Origin: Sipunculus nudus
Taxonomy: Eukaryota; Annelida; Sipuncula; Golfingiida; Sipunculidae
Direction of reading: 5' to 3'
Length of the DNA stretch: 64,000 nucleotides
NCBI GenBank assembly: GCA_026874595.1
Contig: CM049309.1
Span: 29,205,033 to 29,269,032, forward strand
Shown here piece by piece: positions 32,352 to 42,693 of the stretch; position 1 is the stretch's first letter, and each line of letters opens with the position of its first letter. The notes beneath the pieces are model-generated. The model made no database searches. It worked only from the letters and a program-made list of their open reading frames with translations, and was not told the DNA's origin. A program made the translations under genes and the position numbers.

Positions 32352-35300
32352 AAATTATGTGTGCCAGGCCTATACTTGATCTTGAATGAGAATCCTGCCA
32401 AGGCTGAGGCCCATCGTTGCTCTAACGCCGACAACTTGGACTTTGACATCAAATAAGTGAGCGGATTATTATCCGTTACAACTGTAAAAGAGCTTCCCTG
32501 TAGATATTCCCGAAAACGGTCACATACGGCCCACTTTAAAGCAAGCAACTCCAACTTCTTCGAACTGTAATTGGAGGCATTTTTCTCACTTCCTCTCAAA
32601 CTACGACTTGCATAGGCGATAACTCGCTTCTTGCCTTCCTGCACCTGGCTCAAAACAGCTCCCAAACCTGCAAATGACGCGTCAGTCTCTAAGACAAATT
32701 CACTTGAGAAATCGGGGTATCCCAGCAGTAGATCACTGGTTAGTGCATCCTTCAGCTTCACAAATGCCTGGTTATGCTCTGAAGTCCAAACATCTGAGAG
32801 TGACGACTCTTTCACGCGTTTCGTTTGTTTCCTTCGGTTGATTACCTGAGCAACTAATGTATGTAGGGGCTTGGCCAAACGGGAAAATCCAGGCACAAAA
32901 CGACTGTAGTATGCCGCAAAACCTAAAAATGACCTCAGTCCCCTCAACGTCTCTGGAACTGGCCATTCGGACACTACACTAATCTTCTCCGGATCTGGTC
33001 TAACACCATCTTTGGTAACAATATGACCTAAGAATGTCACACTCTCCTCACAGAAATGACACTTCTCACCCTTGAGCTTCAGTCCGTGTGCAGCAAGTCT
33101 AGTCAAAACAAGATCCAAACGCTCGAGGTGTTGGTCAAACGTAGAACTAAAAACAATGATATCGTCAAGATACACCAACAAAATTTCCAGAATATCCTCT
33201 CGAAAGAATCGGCTCATCAGCCTCTGCCACGTCGCTGGCGAGTTCGACAGACCAAACGGCATGCGAAGATGTTCCCACAGCCCCATTGGCGTAATAAATG
33301 CGGTCTTATGAATGTCTTCTTCTGCTACTGGAATCTGACTGTAGGCCGAGGCCAAATCTAATGTCGAGAACAAGGTTGCACCTGACATGGCCTCTAAACA
33401 TTCCTCCACTCGAGGAAGGGGAAAAGCATCCCTCCTGACCTTTTTATTCAAGCGACGATAATCTACGCATATTCTGAGATCTCCTGTCTTTTTGCGGACT
33501 AGGACGATAGGCGATGCGAAATCAGACTGGCTCTCTCGAATAATGCCTCTCCTTTCAAGATCCTTCAAATGCTCCTTCACCTCACTCCAGAGTTGAGGTG
33601 GAATGCGCCTATATGTCTGTTGCACTGGTTCGCCGTCTTCAAGCTTGATACGGTGTTGGATGGAATCAGTGCAAGGTAACTGCTCTCCCTCTCGCAGAAA
33701 TACTTTTGAGTGTTTCATCAATAGAGCCTCCAGTTTTTGTCGCTCCTCATCTGTGCCTCTGAAGTCAGACAGATCTACTTTCGGCAAATCACCTGCATGG
33801 TCTTCCTTCAGTCCACCAGAGACCTGTATCTCCTCATCGACTTGTTCAATCCTTAAAGGTTCCGTTGTGGGTATTATCTCCATTGCCGCAGATATAACAC
33901 CAAGCCGCGTGTTGGGCTTCAGTCGTATTTCTCTGTCACAAAGGTTTACAGCTTGGATCTCTGAAATACCTGTTGAAAAGTTCATAAGTGTAGGCTGGAC
34001 CAATGTTGAAACACCTTTTAATAGTTCCACCATAGCGTCTCCTTGCCATGTGGTTGGGCCCCTTACTGGCAAAATACACTTGCATCTCGATGGCACTAAT
34101 ATCTCCGAACAACTGGCCAATTTAACAAACCCACTCCTAGGTGGCGCTGTTGTAATCTCGTCTAACTTGAGACAGTCAAAACCTGGTAAATGAGACAGCA
34201 CATTTGTCCCCAACACTCCCGGAACCTGCTGTAGCTTCTCCTTGGTTTCGGGGGTAGACTTGACAATTAAAATGCCTGCCTCCTCAACTGTATTATTGCC
34301 GACTTCCACTCTGGCAATAACTAATCCTGTATAAGGCACCTCTAATCCATTGGCTGCCCGAAGCGTAAGCCATTGTCCTACTTCCATCGGTTTTCCGCTC
34401 TGAGAACGTATACTCTGTTGAAATACCTCTTCACTAAGAGTTGTCACCTGTGACCCGGTATCGATCAAGCATTTCACAGGCACTCCTGCAATTCTGGCAG
34501 TTACCACAGGTCGACTTCCGACTGCTTTGTCTATTATGTCAGTCCCAACACCACCTCCTTCAGTGAATACATTGGTTGACGTACTGGAACTGTCTGCTTG
34601 TCTGGGACTATCTGTTGGAGGACCACTACTTTCATTGACTGTCAGCTTCTCTGAACAATTTCTCGCAAAATGACCTAACTTATGACAACGGTGGCACTCA
34701 ACCTCTCTCATATTAATTCTGCGATAGTCTCTCTGTGGTTGTCTCCTAGCAAAACCTTCATCGCGCCTCTGTGGTGGGGCACTACTCTTGGAATCCAAAA
34801 CCATCTGGAATAATTTTTGTTGCTGCTCTAACAACTGAGTCTGCACCCTTGCTTGCTGATCAAGCGCATCTAGTACTCTACAAAGTGTTTTCTCCATCCC
34901 TTCATCCTGACCTCGGGACAAATCAACAGTGTCTACTTTCGCCGCTCCCCTTGGCTGGGATGTAACCTCGGTCACGTGAGCCTGACCCCTAGGTTGAGAA
35001 GTTACTTCCTCCTCACTCCACTCAATGGCTTTGGCTCGCAACTGTCGAAATGTTAAGTCTGCCTTCTCGGAATTATAGCGTACCAAATCACGGCGTAATC
35101 TACTATCTAGCACTTTTTCTGCGAACCTACCGCGAAGTACACGATCTTTGTTTGCGACACAAGTCTCATCTTTTTTACATGCATTTTCTAACAGTGACAT
35201 GAGTCCGTGTGAGAATTCTCTAATTGTCTCACCCTCTTGTTGTTGTCTATTATAAAACTTATCCAAAAGCTGGTCGCTAGAATGTCTATCACCAAAAGCC

Positions 35301-35611
35301 TCACTAAGTATATCAAATACCTTTGCTGGATCATCACGCTCAGCTTCTGGAGTGAACTTGACCTCATTTCTGGCAACACCTTCTAAATGTGCCAATAGGA
35401 ACTCAGCGGCGGCCTTACCCTGAATACCCTGGACCTCTAAAGCAGTACGTGCTTCAACTTCCCAGTCATCAAAACTGTCCCTATCACCATTAAATCGTGA
35501 CAGCTTACGGTGTGTGTATACAACACGAGGTAAGTTTTTCTCTTCTTCACCCATAGTGGTACATATGCTAGCACTAAGCAACAGTTGTCCAAATACACAA
35601 AATATTATCAT
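32300..35611 (-). CDS. Gypsy gag-protease-reverse transcriptase-RNase H polyprotein
   Basis: One frame of about 1100 residues encodes capsid-like Gag with a zinc knuckle CHRCHKLGHFARNC (about residue 312 when counted from 35629), an aspartic protease with CLIDTGSQVTTL (about 386), a reverse transcriptase with YLDDIIVF (about 819) and RNase H beginning LETDASFAGLGAVL (about 979). Gag and Pol share one frame, as in several Ty3/Gypsy lineages. The frame stays open upstream, but the first codon there is TTG; ATG codons lie at 35611 and 35554, and MGEEEK at 35554 is the likely start. The frame leaves pol at 32351-32354, where an A-run shifts the reading, and ends at 32300 after about 17 aberrant residues. 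Otherwise catalytic motifs are intact. Confidence 0.95.
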   Translation of the reverse strand: MIIFCVFGQLLLSASICTTMGEEEKNLPRVVYTHRKLSRFNGDRDSFDDWEVEARTALEVQGIQGKAAAEFLLAHLEGVARNEVKFTPEAERDDPAKVFDILSEAFGDRHSSDQLLDKFYNRQQQEGETIREFSHGLMSLLENACKKDETCVANKDRVLRGRFAEKVLDSRLRRDLVRYNSEKADLTFRQLRAKAIEWSEEEVTSQPRGQAHVTEVTSQPRGAAKVDTVDLSRGQDEGMEKTLCRVLDALDQQARVQTQLLEQQQKLFQMVLDSKSSAPPQRRDEGFARRQPQRDYRRINMREVECHRCHKLGHFARNCSEKLTVNESSGPPTDSPRQADSSSTSTNVFTEGGGVGTDIIDKAVGSRPVVTARIAGVPVKCLIDTGSQVTTLSEEVFQQSIRSQSGKPMEVGQWLTLRAANGLEVPYTGLVIARVEVGNNTVEEAGILIVKSTPETKEKLQQVPGVLGTNVLSHLPGFDCLKLDEITTAPPRSGFVKLASCSEILVPSRCKCILPVRGPTTWQGDAMVELLKGVSTLVQPTLMNFSTGISEIQAVNLCDREIRLKPNTRLGVISAAMEIIPTTEPLRIEQVDEEIQVSGGLKEDHAGDLPKVDLSDFRGTDEERQKLEALLMKHSKVFLREGEQLPCTDSIQHRIKLEDGEPVQQTYRRIPPQLWSEVKEHLKDLERRGIIRESQSDFASPIVLVRKKTGDLRICVDYRRLNKKVRRDAFPLPRVEECLEAMSGATLFSTLDLASAYSQIPVAEEDIHKTAFITPMGLWEHLRMPFGLSNSPATWQRLMSRFFREDILEILLVYLDDIIVFSSTFDQHLERLDLVLTRLAAHGLKLKGEKCHFCEESVTFLGHIVTKDGVRPDPEKISVVSEWPVPETLRGLRSFLGFAAYYSRFVPGFSRLAKPLHTLVAQVINRRKQTKRVKESSLSDVWTSEHNQAFVKLKDALTSDLLLGYPDFSSEFVLETDASFAGLGAVLSQVQEGKKRVIAYASRSLRGSEKNASNYSSKKLELLALKWAVCDRFREYLQGSSFTVVTDNNPLTYLMSKSKLSALEQRWASALAGFSFKIKYRPGTHNFQRGRFIATRVKAMGDQ
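32351..32354 (-). other. Apparent 1-base frameshift in pol
   Basis: The conserved end of the RNase H region (KYRPGTHN) is in the first frame, while the motif that should follow at once (NADGLSR) is in the next frame. The switch falls on the homopolymer AAAA (TTTT on the coding strand); one base fewer would align the two frames. It could be a true mutation, a sequencing error or a programmed shift. Confidence 0.75.
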
Positions 35612-35629
35612 CGAACAGTAGTAGGTCAA

Positions 35630-36651
35630 CTACTTCAAACAGTACAATTATATGGAAACATAATCAAATGAACATAGCATAAACATGTAGAATCATGCAT
35701 CAATATCAAACAGGGTACTCTACTGTTTCTCTTTGTTGACTCACAATTGGTCTCAATTCACAGGATACACATGCCATAAAATATACAACATCATAACGCT
35801 CAACACTCAGCAACACCTTACCTGGTTGCAAGAAATACCTCCTACAATCAAATAAAAAAAACTCAGCCATCAATAAACATGAATGACAGTAACAACCAAA
35901 TGGCTCTCAATAGTGCTGTTCATATAAGCAAGTATTCACATCATCAAAAATATATGTCAGTATCAACACAGGCAACAATCAGTCTGATGACCACAGTCAG
36001 TCTGCAACAGTTCCAAATTCCAAGTGATACTAAATAAAATGCATGAAGTCCTTCTGCGTGACAGTTTATATCAGCTGTTCTCAATAACAATGACTGTCCG
36101 TATTAGCGAATATTAATACCGTGTTGATGTTGAATCATCCATGCAACACAATAGTTTTAAAACAGTTCATGTTCCATAAATCTTTAATGAAATGGCCCAA
36201 ATTCTTCCTTGTAATGGTTAACATACTCAGCTAACCAACAGTCCATACTGTGAGAAAGTCAAACCATGCCGGATCCAGTCCATGGCCCATGGGGTTCCTC
36301 ATCCCCAACAACACAGGCATCCACCACCAGATGCACTCACACGGCACCAATGCAGCATATAGCTTAGTATGCAATGTAGTTTACACCAATGGTATGTTAA
36401 ACACATGACACTGTCCATACCATCTATGAACATAACACTGTCCATACAATCGATGACTGGATTAAACAGTAATGTCAGTAAACCGGATCAGCAACTGAAT
36501 CAAGAATCATCAATGTTCACAGTGTATCACAGGGCATTATCCTTGCCCACCAGCAAATTAAATGATCACAGTCCCAGGAAATCCATGCTGGTTCTCGATC
36601 CTTTGTCCATAGGATACACACCATACCAGCCCACCTTTAATCCTGCAGCCA
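35630..36651 (-). other. Gypsy 5' leader region
   Basis: About 1 kb between the primer-binding site and gag. It is rich in CATAACA-, CAACA- and CCAT-type short motifs on the plus strand and has no convincing frame. Packaging and dimerisation signals are expected here by analogy, but none can be pinpointed. Confidence 0.5.
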
Positions 36652-36652
36652 A

Positions 36653-36669
36653 TCCCACCGCTGCCACCA
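36653..36669 (-). other. Primer-binding site for tRNA-Leu
   Basis: The plus strand reads TCCCACCGCTGCCACCA, which equals the 3' end of eukaryotic tRNA-Leu (AAG/TAG type) including CCA; the minus strand, TGGTGGCAGCGGTGGGA, is its complement. It lies five bases inside the 5' LTR, where a primer-binding site is expected. Confidence 0.85.
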
Positions 36670-36674
36670 AAAGC

Positions 36675-37857
36675 TGTGACCGGTCAGGCCAAGACACCAA
36701 AGGCTGCACTGTTTAATAACAGTTTATTCGTGTTCATCATAACACAAAGGATTACAACAATAACAAAAAAGGGTGGCTGGCTCTGGAAGCGCAGCAGCTT
36801 GTAACACGGCCCTCTGTTGGCTGGTTAAGTCCTGGCAACAAAAGAAAATTAAAATCACCACAAGTTTCAGTATAAAATTACCTGGATGTAACATATTACA
36901 ATATTAGGATAACATGACAAACTTAGTATGCTTAACCATAGAAGCACAGTCAAACACGGGTTAAGACATAACCTCCTTGTTTACTCTTCAGCCTAAACAA
37001 TGATAACTTTAGTTATTTACAACTTATAGACAATAAAATTGTTTCATTCCTCAAATAATAGCATACTGAAGGCTATCCTAAGCACAAAATACAATAAAGA
37101 ATATAATTCCGGTTTTATAAACCACGTCTCACTTTACGGAGTGAAAATAATATCAAATTTACACTTGGTGAACAATAACAGCAGTTAAACTACGGCGAGC
37201 GATAATCTGTTCATCTGACAAACGAAAATGCTAACACCTATCGTGTAGGATTTAAACGAAAGTACGCAAATGGAACGTTAAGCATTCACTTCAATTAGGG
37301 CAAACTCGGGATACGTCATGGTTTTACTTATGCCTGGCAGACATGCCATACGCAAAGGTTTACACAGGCTAAGTCTGGTTTCAAATATATTATATAGGGT
37401 TACTTCCCTTGTAAAACCAATATATCCGTAGAATAATAAAGTATATTTAGCAGTGCGCATCAATATAATCAGCAAATAACACTACATCATTCACGCGCGA
37501 TGTGAATACAACAGCTCAGGACTAAAACATGAATTTACCATTAACAAACTGGTGTTGACAGCCTGTACTAGCATCAATAGTAAGAAAACAACTGTTTTAC
37601 ATGCGCGGACTATCCTAGAAGTGCTGACATTAAATACTAACCTGGGATTAAAACAATATTTACGGACCTGGACCAAAGTCTTCACATGGTTTCAGAACGA
37701 ACGCTGGCTTTCGCCCTGCGCTAAACAAGATGCGCAGTAGTACAATACCATCTCCAGCAAGTGGCGCTAGCAAAAACCTAGCGGTAGTTACCGTAACAAA
37801 ACATGCTAATTAAATGACATAACCTCTGACTTCAACAACGACTGTTGTTCGGTCACA
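36675..37857 (-). repeat. 5' LTR of the Gypsy element
   Basis: 1183 bp, partner of the LTR at 29221-30404. It starts TGTGACCG and ends CGGTCACA, followed by CCTT and a (TA)n tract. Confidence 0.93.
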
Positions 37858-37858
37858 C

Positions 37859-37860
<2 letters not shown>

Positions 37861-37908
<48 letters not shown>
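37861..37908. repeat. (TA)n tract between two LTR elements
   Basis: About 48 bp of TA repeat lies exactly between the outer LTR edge of the Gypsy element and the first base of the Gmr1-like LTR. Confidence 0.95.
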
Positions 37909-37913
<5 letters not shown>

Positions 37914-38696
37914 CGGGTGCCCCTTTTTATTGTGTGACACGGGCGTAACTCGTGTTGTAGCGGCCTCGCCTGGCCGGTTGTTGCACTCTCAGTTTAATCC
38001 GTACTGGTTGAACTCTCGCGGAATGTATTAGCTCGCTGCCGTGCCTGTCTCGAATGTTCGCGTCTGTGCACGTGTATTGTTCTTTTCGAATGTCGTGAAA
38101 GGGAATTTTCTAGAGTGTTCGAATGAAAGGTTATAAATAGGGGCTGTGAGAGGGGTGAGAGAATATTCAAACGGACACAGAAGCGTGTATGTCGGTTTAT
38201 GTGATCTACTCCGATAAGTGGGGCAATTATAGATTTTCTTTAGATTTTCTTTTGAATTTGTGACGAATCTTATTTGGTCTTCAGTTTACTTTTCGGGATT
38301 GTTACAAGAGCTTCCATTAGACTGTTATTCTCCGAGAGAATTAGTGTGAACTGTTCGTCCGGCTTATACATTTAAAGGACTTTTCGCTGTGACAGTGGTG
38401 GTATCTAGGTACTGTGCACTTTGTTTATTTTACTGTGTGATTGTATTGATTTGCAGTTATACTGCTGTTATACTGTGTAGTTGTATTGATTGTCGTGTAT
38501 TGTGATGTTGGGGTTGTTTTAAGAATAAATTAAAGTTATTTGTTAACAAAAAAAAAAAAAACACTGACTTCTTTATTCTTTCCTCTAGACTTTTCACGCT
38601 GCCTAGTGTTAAAGAACCTGATTTTTTTTTTTATCTCCATGACAAAGTTTATGTTCATCACGCATACGGGATCTGTTGATATTAGGTTCCATAACA
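37909..38696 (+). repeat. 5' LTR of the Gmr1-like element
   Basis: 788 bp from TGTTGCGGGTGCCCC to GGTTCCATAACA. It contains a GAATAAATTA polyadenylation-like signal near 38523 and a 13-base A run. Related copies are at 6968-7583 (minus), 42794-43070 and 46607-47085. Confidence 0.85.
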
Positions 38697-38702
38697 TAAA
38701 AT

Positions 38703-38720
38703 TGTGGGCTCGTCTGGAGG
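38703..38720 (+). other. Primer-binding site, tRNA-Pro-like
   Basis: TGTGGGCTCGTCTGGAGG just inside the LTR resembles the complement of the tRNA-Pro 3' end (TGGGGGCTCGTCCGGGAT) at about 14 of 18 positions. It is imperfect, as expected for a decayed copy. Confidence 0.5.
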
Positions 38721-38819
38721 CTTAATAGTTTTGAAAATTTATTAGGCCTTGACCTGGTCACATTGTTTTATCATTCATTGTTTGCAAGATTACATATTGT
38801 TTACAGTACATTGTTTACA

Positions 38820-39800
38820 GGATTAAAGGGCTTAGTGTGAAAAAGGCATTGAGAAAGCCTCATATCATTGCAAAAATCATGCAAGATTTAGTTAGCAAAG
38901 GTTAAATTGAAGAGAGAGAAGTGGAAACATCAACAAATGACAGCCTTGCTATGCAGTTGGAATTAAAGAAGTTAGAAATGTCTACTTAAGTCTACCTGAT
39001 GCCCCAACTCACGGTTTTGATGTTGCTAAACACATTAGACTTGTCCTACCTTTTCAAGAAAAAAGGTTGATAAAAATTTCTAACACTTTGAGAAAGTAGC
39101 TGAAAATTTAAAATGGCCTAGGGAAAATTGGACTATGCTGTGACAAAGTGTATTAAATGGCAAGGCCAGAGAATTTTATACAGAGCTTTCAGTGGAAGCC
39201 GCTGCTGACTATGACCTGGTAAAACGGTTAATCCTAAAAGGTTATGAGTTAGGTCCGGAGGCTTACCGCCAGAAATTCAGAAATTGGGAAAAGCGCAAAG
39301 AACAGACCTACGTCGAATTTGCTGGGACAAAAGAGCAGTTGTTTGATCGCTGGTGTAGTTAAAAAAATGTTATGAAAGATTGTTGATTTTGCATTAAGAA
39401 TTCAAGCGCTGCATTAACGCAGATGTTAAAACTTTTCTTGATTGGAAAAGTCCTGAAACACTTGACATTGCTGCTCAATTAGCTGATGATTATTCATTAA
39501 CACACAAAATGTCCTTTACTAGCAAATCAAACCAGTTCTTTACAAACAAAAATGCAAATCAGTATGCCTCAAAAGAAGTTTAAAGCGCAGTCACCCAGTA
39601 CTAGTAGTCCTGATAGTTCAACAAAGTCCATTGCTACACCTCAGTCCACGCCCATTGTGTCTAAGTCCAACCAAAGACCAGTCATTTCAAAGAAATTCGT
39701 AATTACTGCAAGAAAGAAGTTCATCTGATATCTGACTGCTGGAAACTTGCGAATAAACCAAACAGCAAACCTTCTGGTTTTGTTTCAAAATCTATGCATA
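38820..39800 (+). pseudogene. Gmr1-like gag relic
   Basis: Across several frames one reads REVETSTNDS, HFEKVAENLKWPRENWTML, GKAREFYTELSVEAAADYD and KGYELGPEAYRQKFRNWEK, a capsid region known from vertebrate and invertebrate Gypsy gag genes. Near 39700 the residues NYCKKEVHLISDCWKL look like a zinc knuckle (CX2CX4HX4C) whose first Cys is now Arg. Many stops and shifts. The product would have coated element RNA. Confidence 0.65.
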
Positions 39801-39882
39801 GTACAAGAGCTCTTTTCATGTAAATAAGGGGTACAACTCCTTTATTGGCTCTAATAAAGAGTTTGATGCTACGGAGGTCCAA

Positions 39883-40290
39883 GTGCCGTCTGAATCCAAA
39901 GATGAATCCGTAGCTTGCGGGGTAAAAACCTCAGTTGATTCCTGCGAGGAATTATATACGGCTAGGTCCTTTCAAGACTCCTGCGAGGAGTATCCTCTAA
40001 ATAAGGCTAAGTCCTTTTATGACTCTTGCGAGAGTATTTCAAATGAGGCCAGGACCTCTTATGACAAACAGAAGTTTGTTTCTGCTGAGGAAAATTGCTC
40101 TGTTGACACCCATGAGGAGTTTGATTGTAAAAAGGATGTAGAATTCTTAAAGAACTCTGAAAAAGAGTTTATGACTGACACTGTCAATGTCAGTTCTTTG
40201 TTTGATGAAGCTGAGGTAGCAGATTCCTCTCCTGACTCTGAAATGGAGTTATTGGAGCCATTCGTACATGATGGTTTTGTATCACTTTGA
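39883..40290 (+). pseudogene. Acidic linker between gag and protease
   Basis: An open frame of 135 residues, rich in Glu, Asp and Ser, with an imperfect repeat of the type (Y/S)DSCEE four times in the first half. It lies between the gag relic and the protease in the same orientation and is probably the C-terminal spacer of Gag. It is not recognised as any known domain. Confidence 0.5.
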
Positions 40291-40317
40291 AGAGATTTTT
40301 CAGATTCTACCCCTATT

Positions 40318-40704
40318 AGAATTTTGAGGGACACTGGTTCAGGCCAAACTCTCATGTTAGCAAACACTTTGCCATTTTCGTATAGATCTTTTACTGCTGC
40401 ACCTGCACTTGTTAATGGTGTGTTTTCAGACAGGCACACTTCAGTTCTGCTTCACAGTGTACATTTAAAGTCAGATTTGATTTCTGGGAATATTACTGTG
40501 GGCATAAGAACTACTTTACCCTTTAAGGGAATTAAGTTGCTACTAGGCAATGATGTTGCAGGTGATAAAGTACAGCCTGTACCAATAGTGACAGAAAAGC
40601 CGTCACTTGATCAGGATACTGCTCCTGAAAATCAGGAAAGTCCTGGTTTGTATCCTTCATGTGCTGTTACTAGATCTATGGCCAAGAAAAAAAAAAACAC
40701 ATGA
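40318..40704 (+). pseudogene. Gmr1-like aspartic protease relic
   Basis: The frame reads RDTGSGQTLM (active-site DTG) near 40328 and LLLGNDVAG near 40540, the two hallmark regions of a retropepsin, and ends in a lysine run that includes a 10-base A tract (40687-40698). It lies downstream of gag as expected. The domain itself looks nearly complete, unlike the rest of this element. Confidence 0.75.
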
Positions 40705-40869
40705 GGATAATGGTCCAGATAGTAACACTATGGGAGTCACTAATGACTCGTCGAACGACTTGCCCGTACAGGATGCAGCATTTTCGGGGTCGGAGCCTGT
40801 CGCGGAACAGCGTGAGACCCTGATGTTTCATGTTTCTTTCCCGGGGCAGTTTCTGGGGATGAGCTGTCG

Positions 40870-41200
40870 CGGGGCCCGGTTTGTTTCTATGTTGAGGGTG
40901 GGGTGCTTCTGCGTGGGTGGCGACCACCTGATGTGTGTGCTGATGATTGGTGGGCCATCGAGCATCAGATGGTAGTGCCCAAAGGTTGTCGCAATGAGGT
41001 GTGTGGCGCGTGGGGCTCCTTTGTCTGGCCATTTGGGTGTGAATGGGACTTATCAGAAGGTTGGTACACACTTCTGTTGGCCTAACCTCGGGGGGGGGGG
41101 CTGTTGTGCGGTATTGTGAATCATGCCATACATGCCGGATGGTTGGCGAGCCCAATCAGAATGGACCTCGAACTGAACATCCATTGAAACTGCTTAGAGG
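40870..41200 (+). pseudogene. Integrase N-terminal zinc domain relic
   Basis: Residues WRPPDV and VVPKGCRNEV (about 40920-41000) are followed, after a frameshift near 41018, by SGHLGVNGTYQKV, THFCWPNL and CESCHTCRMVGEPNQ (about 41028-41162). The H-H-C-C zinc-binding pattern is still recognisable. A G run (41091-41100) falls in it. It lies upstream of the reverse transcriptase. The catalytic D-D-E core that should follow is absent, so there is an internal deletion of several hundred bases. Confidence 0.75.
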
Positions 41201-41229
41201 GGGGCTCTTGTGTGGGGGTCCTGATTCTC

Positions 41230-41670
41230 TTGGTTTGCTGCGGTGTGTCTCGGACTTTCGCACTAAACTACACAATGCTTGTGAGATAGCAAAGTCAAAT
41301 CTAAAATCTGCACAAAGTAAAAATGAAAACAAAGTGTGACAAGCACACCGTCAGAAGGACGTTTGAAAAGGTCCTTGCCTTACTTCCCATCCGTGGCAGA
41401 CCTCTGCAAGCTAGGTATTTTGGTCCTTACATTGTTGACAAGAAAGTCAGTGATTTAAATTACATACTGTTGACACCAGGTAGACGTAAGAAGAAACAAC
41501 TGTGCCATGTTAACATGTTGAAATCATATTATGATGATCATAATCATATTAGCTAGGTATTTTGGTCCTTACATTGTTTACAAGAAAGTCAGTGATTTAA
41601 ATTACATACTGTTGACACCAGATAGACGTAAGGAGAAACAACTATGCCATGTTAACATTGTTGAAATCAT
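41230..41670 (+). pseudogene. Integrase C-terminal domain relic with 142-bp duplication
   Basis: Frames read SDFRTKLHNACEIAKSNLK, then LALLPIRGRPLQARYFGPY and KKQLCHVNMLKSYY, the end of a Gypsy integrase. The last part is duplicated in tandem (41409-41550 and 41551-about 41670) with few differences. Confidence 0.75.
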
Positions 41671-41673
41671 ATT

Positions 41674-42693
41674 ATGACAGAAATAGCAGATGTTGTACAA
41701 AATGTTACTGCTGTTAATTGTGTAAAAACTGACCCTGACCCAGTTAAAATAGATACTGATTGTAAGTGTGATGTAGACATTCAGTGTAGTACAGTACCAC
41801 TGAAAAACTCAGACGTGCTTAACAACCTGTATGCCAAACTGTCACGCCTTACCGCACAACAACAACAAGACCTCAAGAACCTGCTGCGGAATTATGAACA
41901 TTTGTCTAGTGACATTTCAGCACAAACTAACATATTGTGCCATGACGTCGATGCTGGCGAGGCAAGCGCAGTCAAGCAGCATCCTTGTGGGCTGAATCCG
42001 GGGGAGCAGGGGTGTCTGCAGGGTGGGATTCACTGTTTGCTGGACGGTGATTTAATTGAGCCTGGTAGCGGTGGCTGGGGTTCACCATATATTCTTGTGG
42101 AAAAACCTGATGGAGGTTGCCGTGTGTGCGCAGATTGTCGGGGGCTGAACTCTGTCACTGGGACTGGCACGTTTCCGATTATGTGGATGGATGATTATAT
42201 TGATATAGTCGTTGACTCCAGATATGTTTCCGGGTTTGGCTGGCTAAAAGGATTCTGGCGGGTTCGGCTGGCCGAGCATTTGTGGCACCGCAGGGACTGT
42301 ACCAGTGTGGGGTTGTGCCGTTTGGCATGGGGAACTTGCCGGCCACGTTCCAGCGCCTGATCCATGTGGTTGTCGGGGACATTCGAGCTGCCTGGGAAGG
42401 GCATCTGCGGATTCTTCGCGGCCTCTTCGGGGGACTCGGTGGGGCGCGTCTGACCGTCAACTTGGTTAAGTCTTAGTTTTGTCGTGCACAGGTGGCATTT
42501 TTTAGGCAATATTGTGGGGCGGGGTCGGGTGGGGCCTGTTGATGCTGGGATGGGTACTATTTCTGCGTTTCCTGGACCAGGGAACAGGGAGCAAGTTATA
42601 CGTTTTCTTGGTGTGGTTGGATGCTGCAGGGGGTTTAGTCCAAATGTTTTTGCTGTAGCTGAACCTTTGACTAATTTGTTAAAGAGGAATTAG
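41674..42693 (+). pseudogene. Gmr1-like reverse transcriptase relic, G-enriched
   Basis: A lead-in region (LSRLTAQQQQDLKNLL near 41840) runs into reverse transcriptase: LNPGEQGCLQGG (41990), LIEPGSGGWGSPYILVEKPDGG (about 42053-42118), GLNSVTGTGTFPI (42145), LKGFWRVRLAE (42247), then in another frame VVPFGMGNLPATFQRLIHVVVGD (42307) and LTVNLVKS (42455), then FLGNIVGRG (42498) and RFLGVVGCCRGFSPN (42600). The catalytic YxDD segment between 42385 and 42395 is missing. Many conserved Ser, Lys, Tyr, Asp and Met positions are occupied by Gly, Glu, Cys, Gly and Val. Confidence 0.75.

Larger units (their letters stand above)
29221..37857 (-). mobile_element. Nearly intact Ty3/Gypsy LTR retrotransposon
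   Basis: An 8.6-kb element lying on the minus strand: 5' LTR at 36675-37857, leader, gag-protease-RT-RNase H frame, integrase frame, polypurine tract and 3' LTR at 29221-30404. LTRs start TGTGACCG and end CGGTCACA. By eye the two LTRs differ at about 22 positions plus one indel in 1183 bp (about 1.9%), indicating a fairly recent insertion. The coding part is disrupted by only one apparent 1-base shift. There is no envelope-like frame. It sits between (TA)n tracts; a simple target duplication could not be read because of those tracts. Confidence 0.95.

Noticed and set aside
31263-34193. Plus-strand frames of 100-200 codons across the Gypsy pol region.
   Set aside because: They are antisense shadows of the well-supported minus-strand pol frames.
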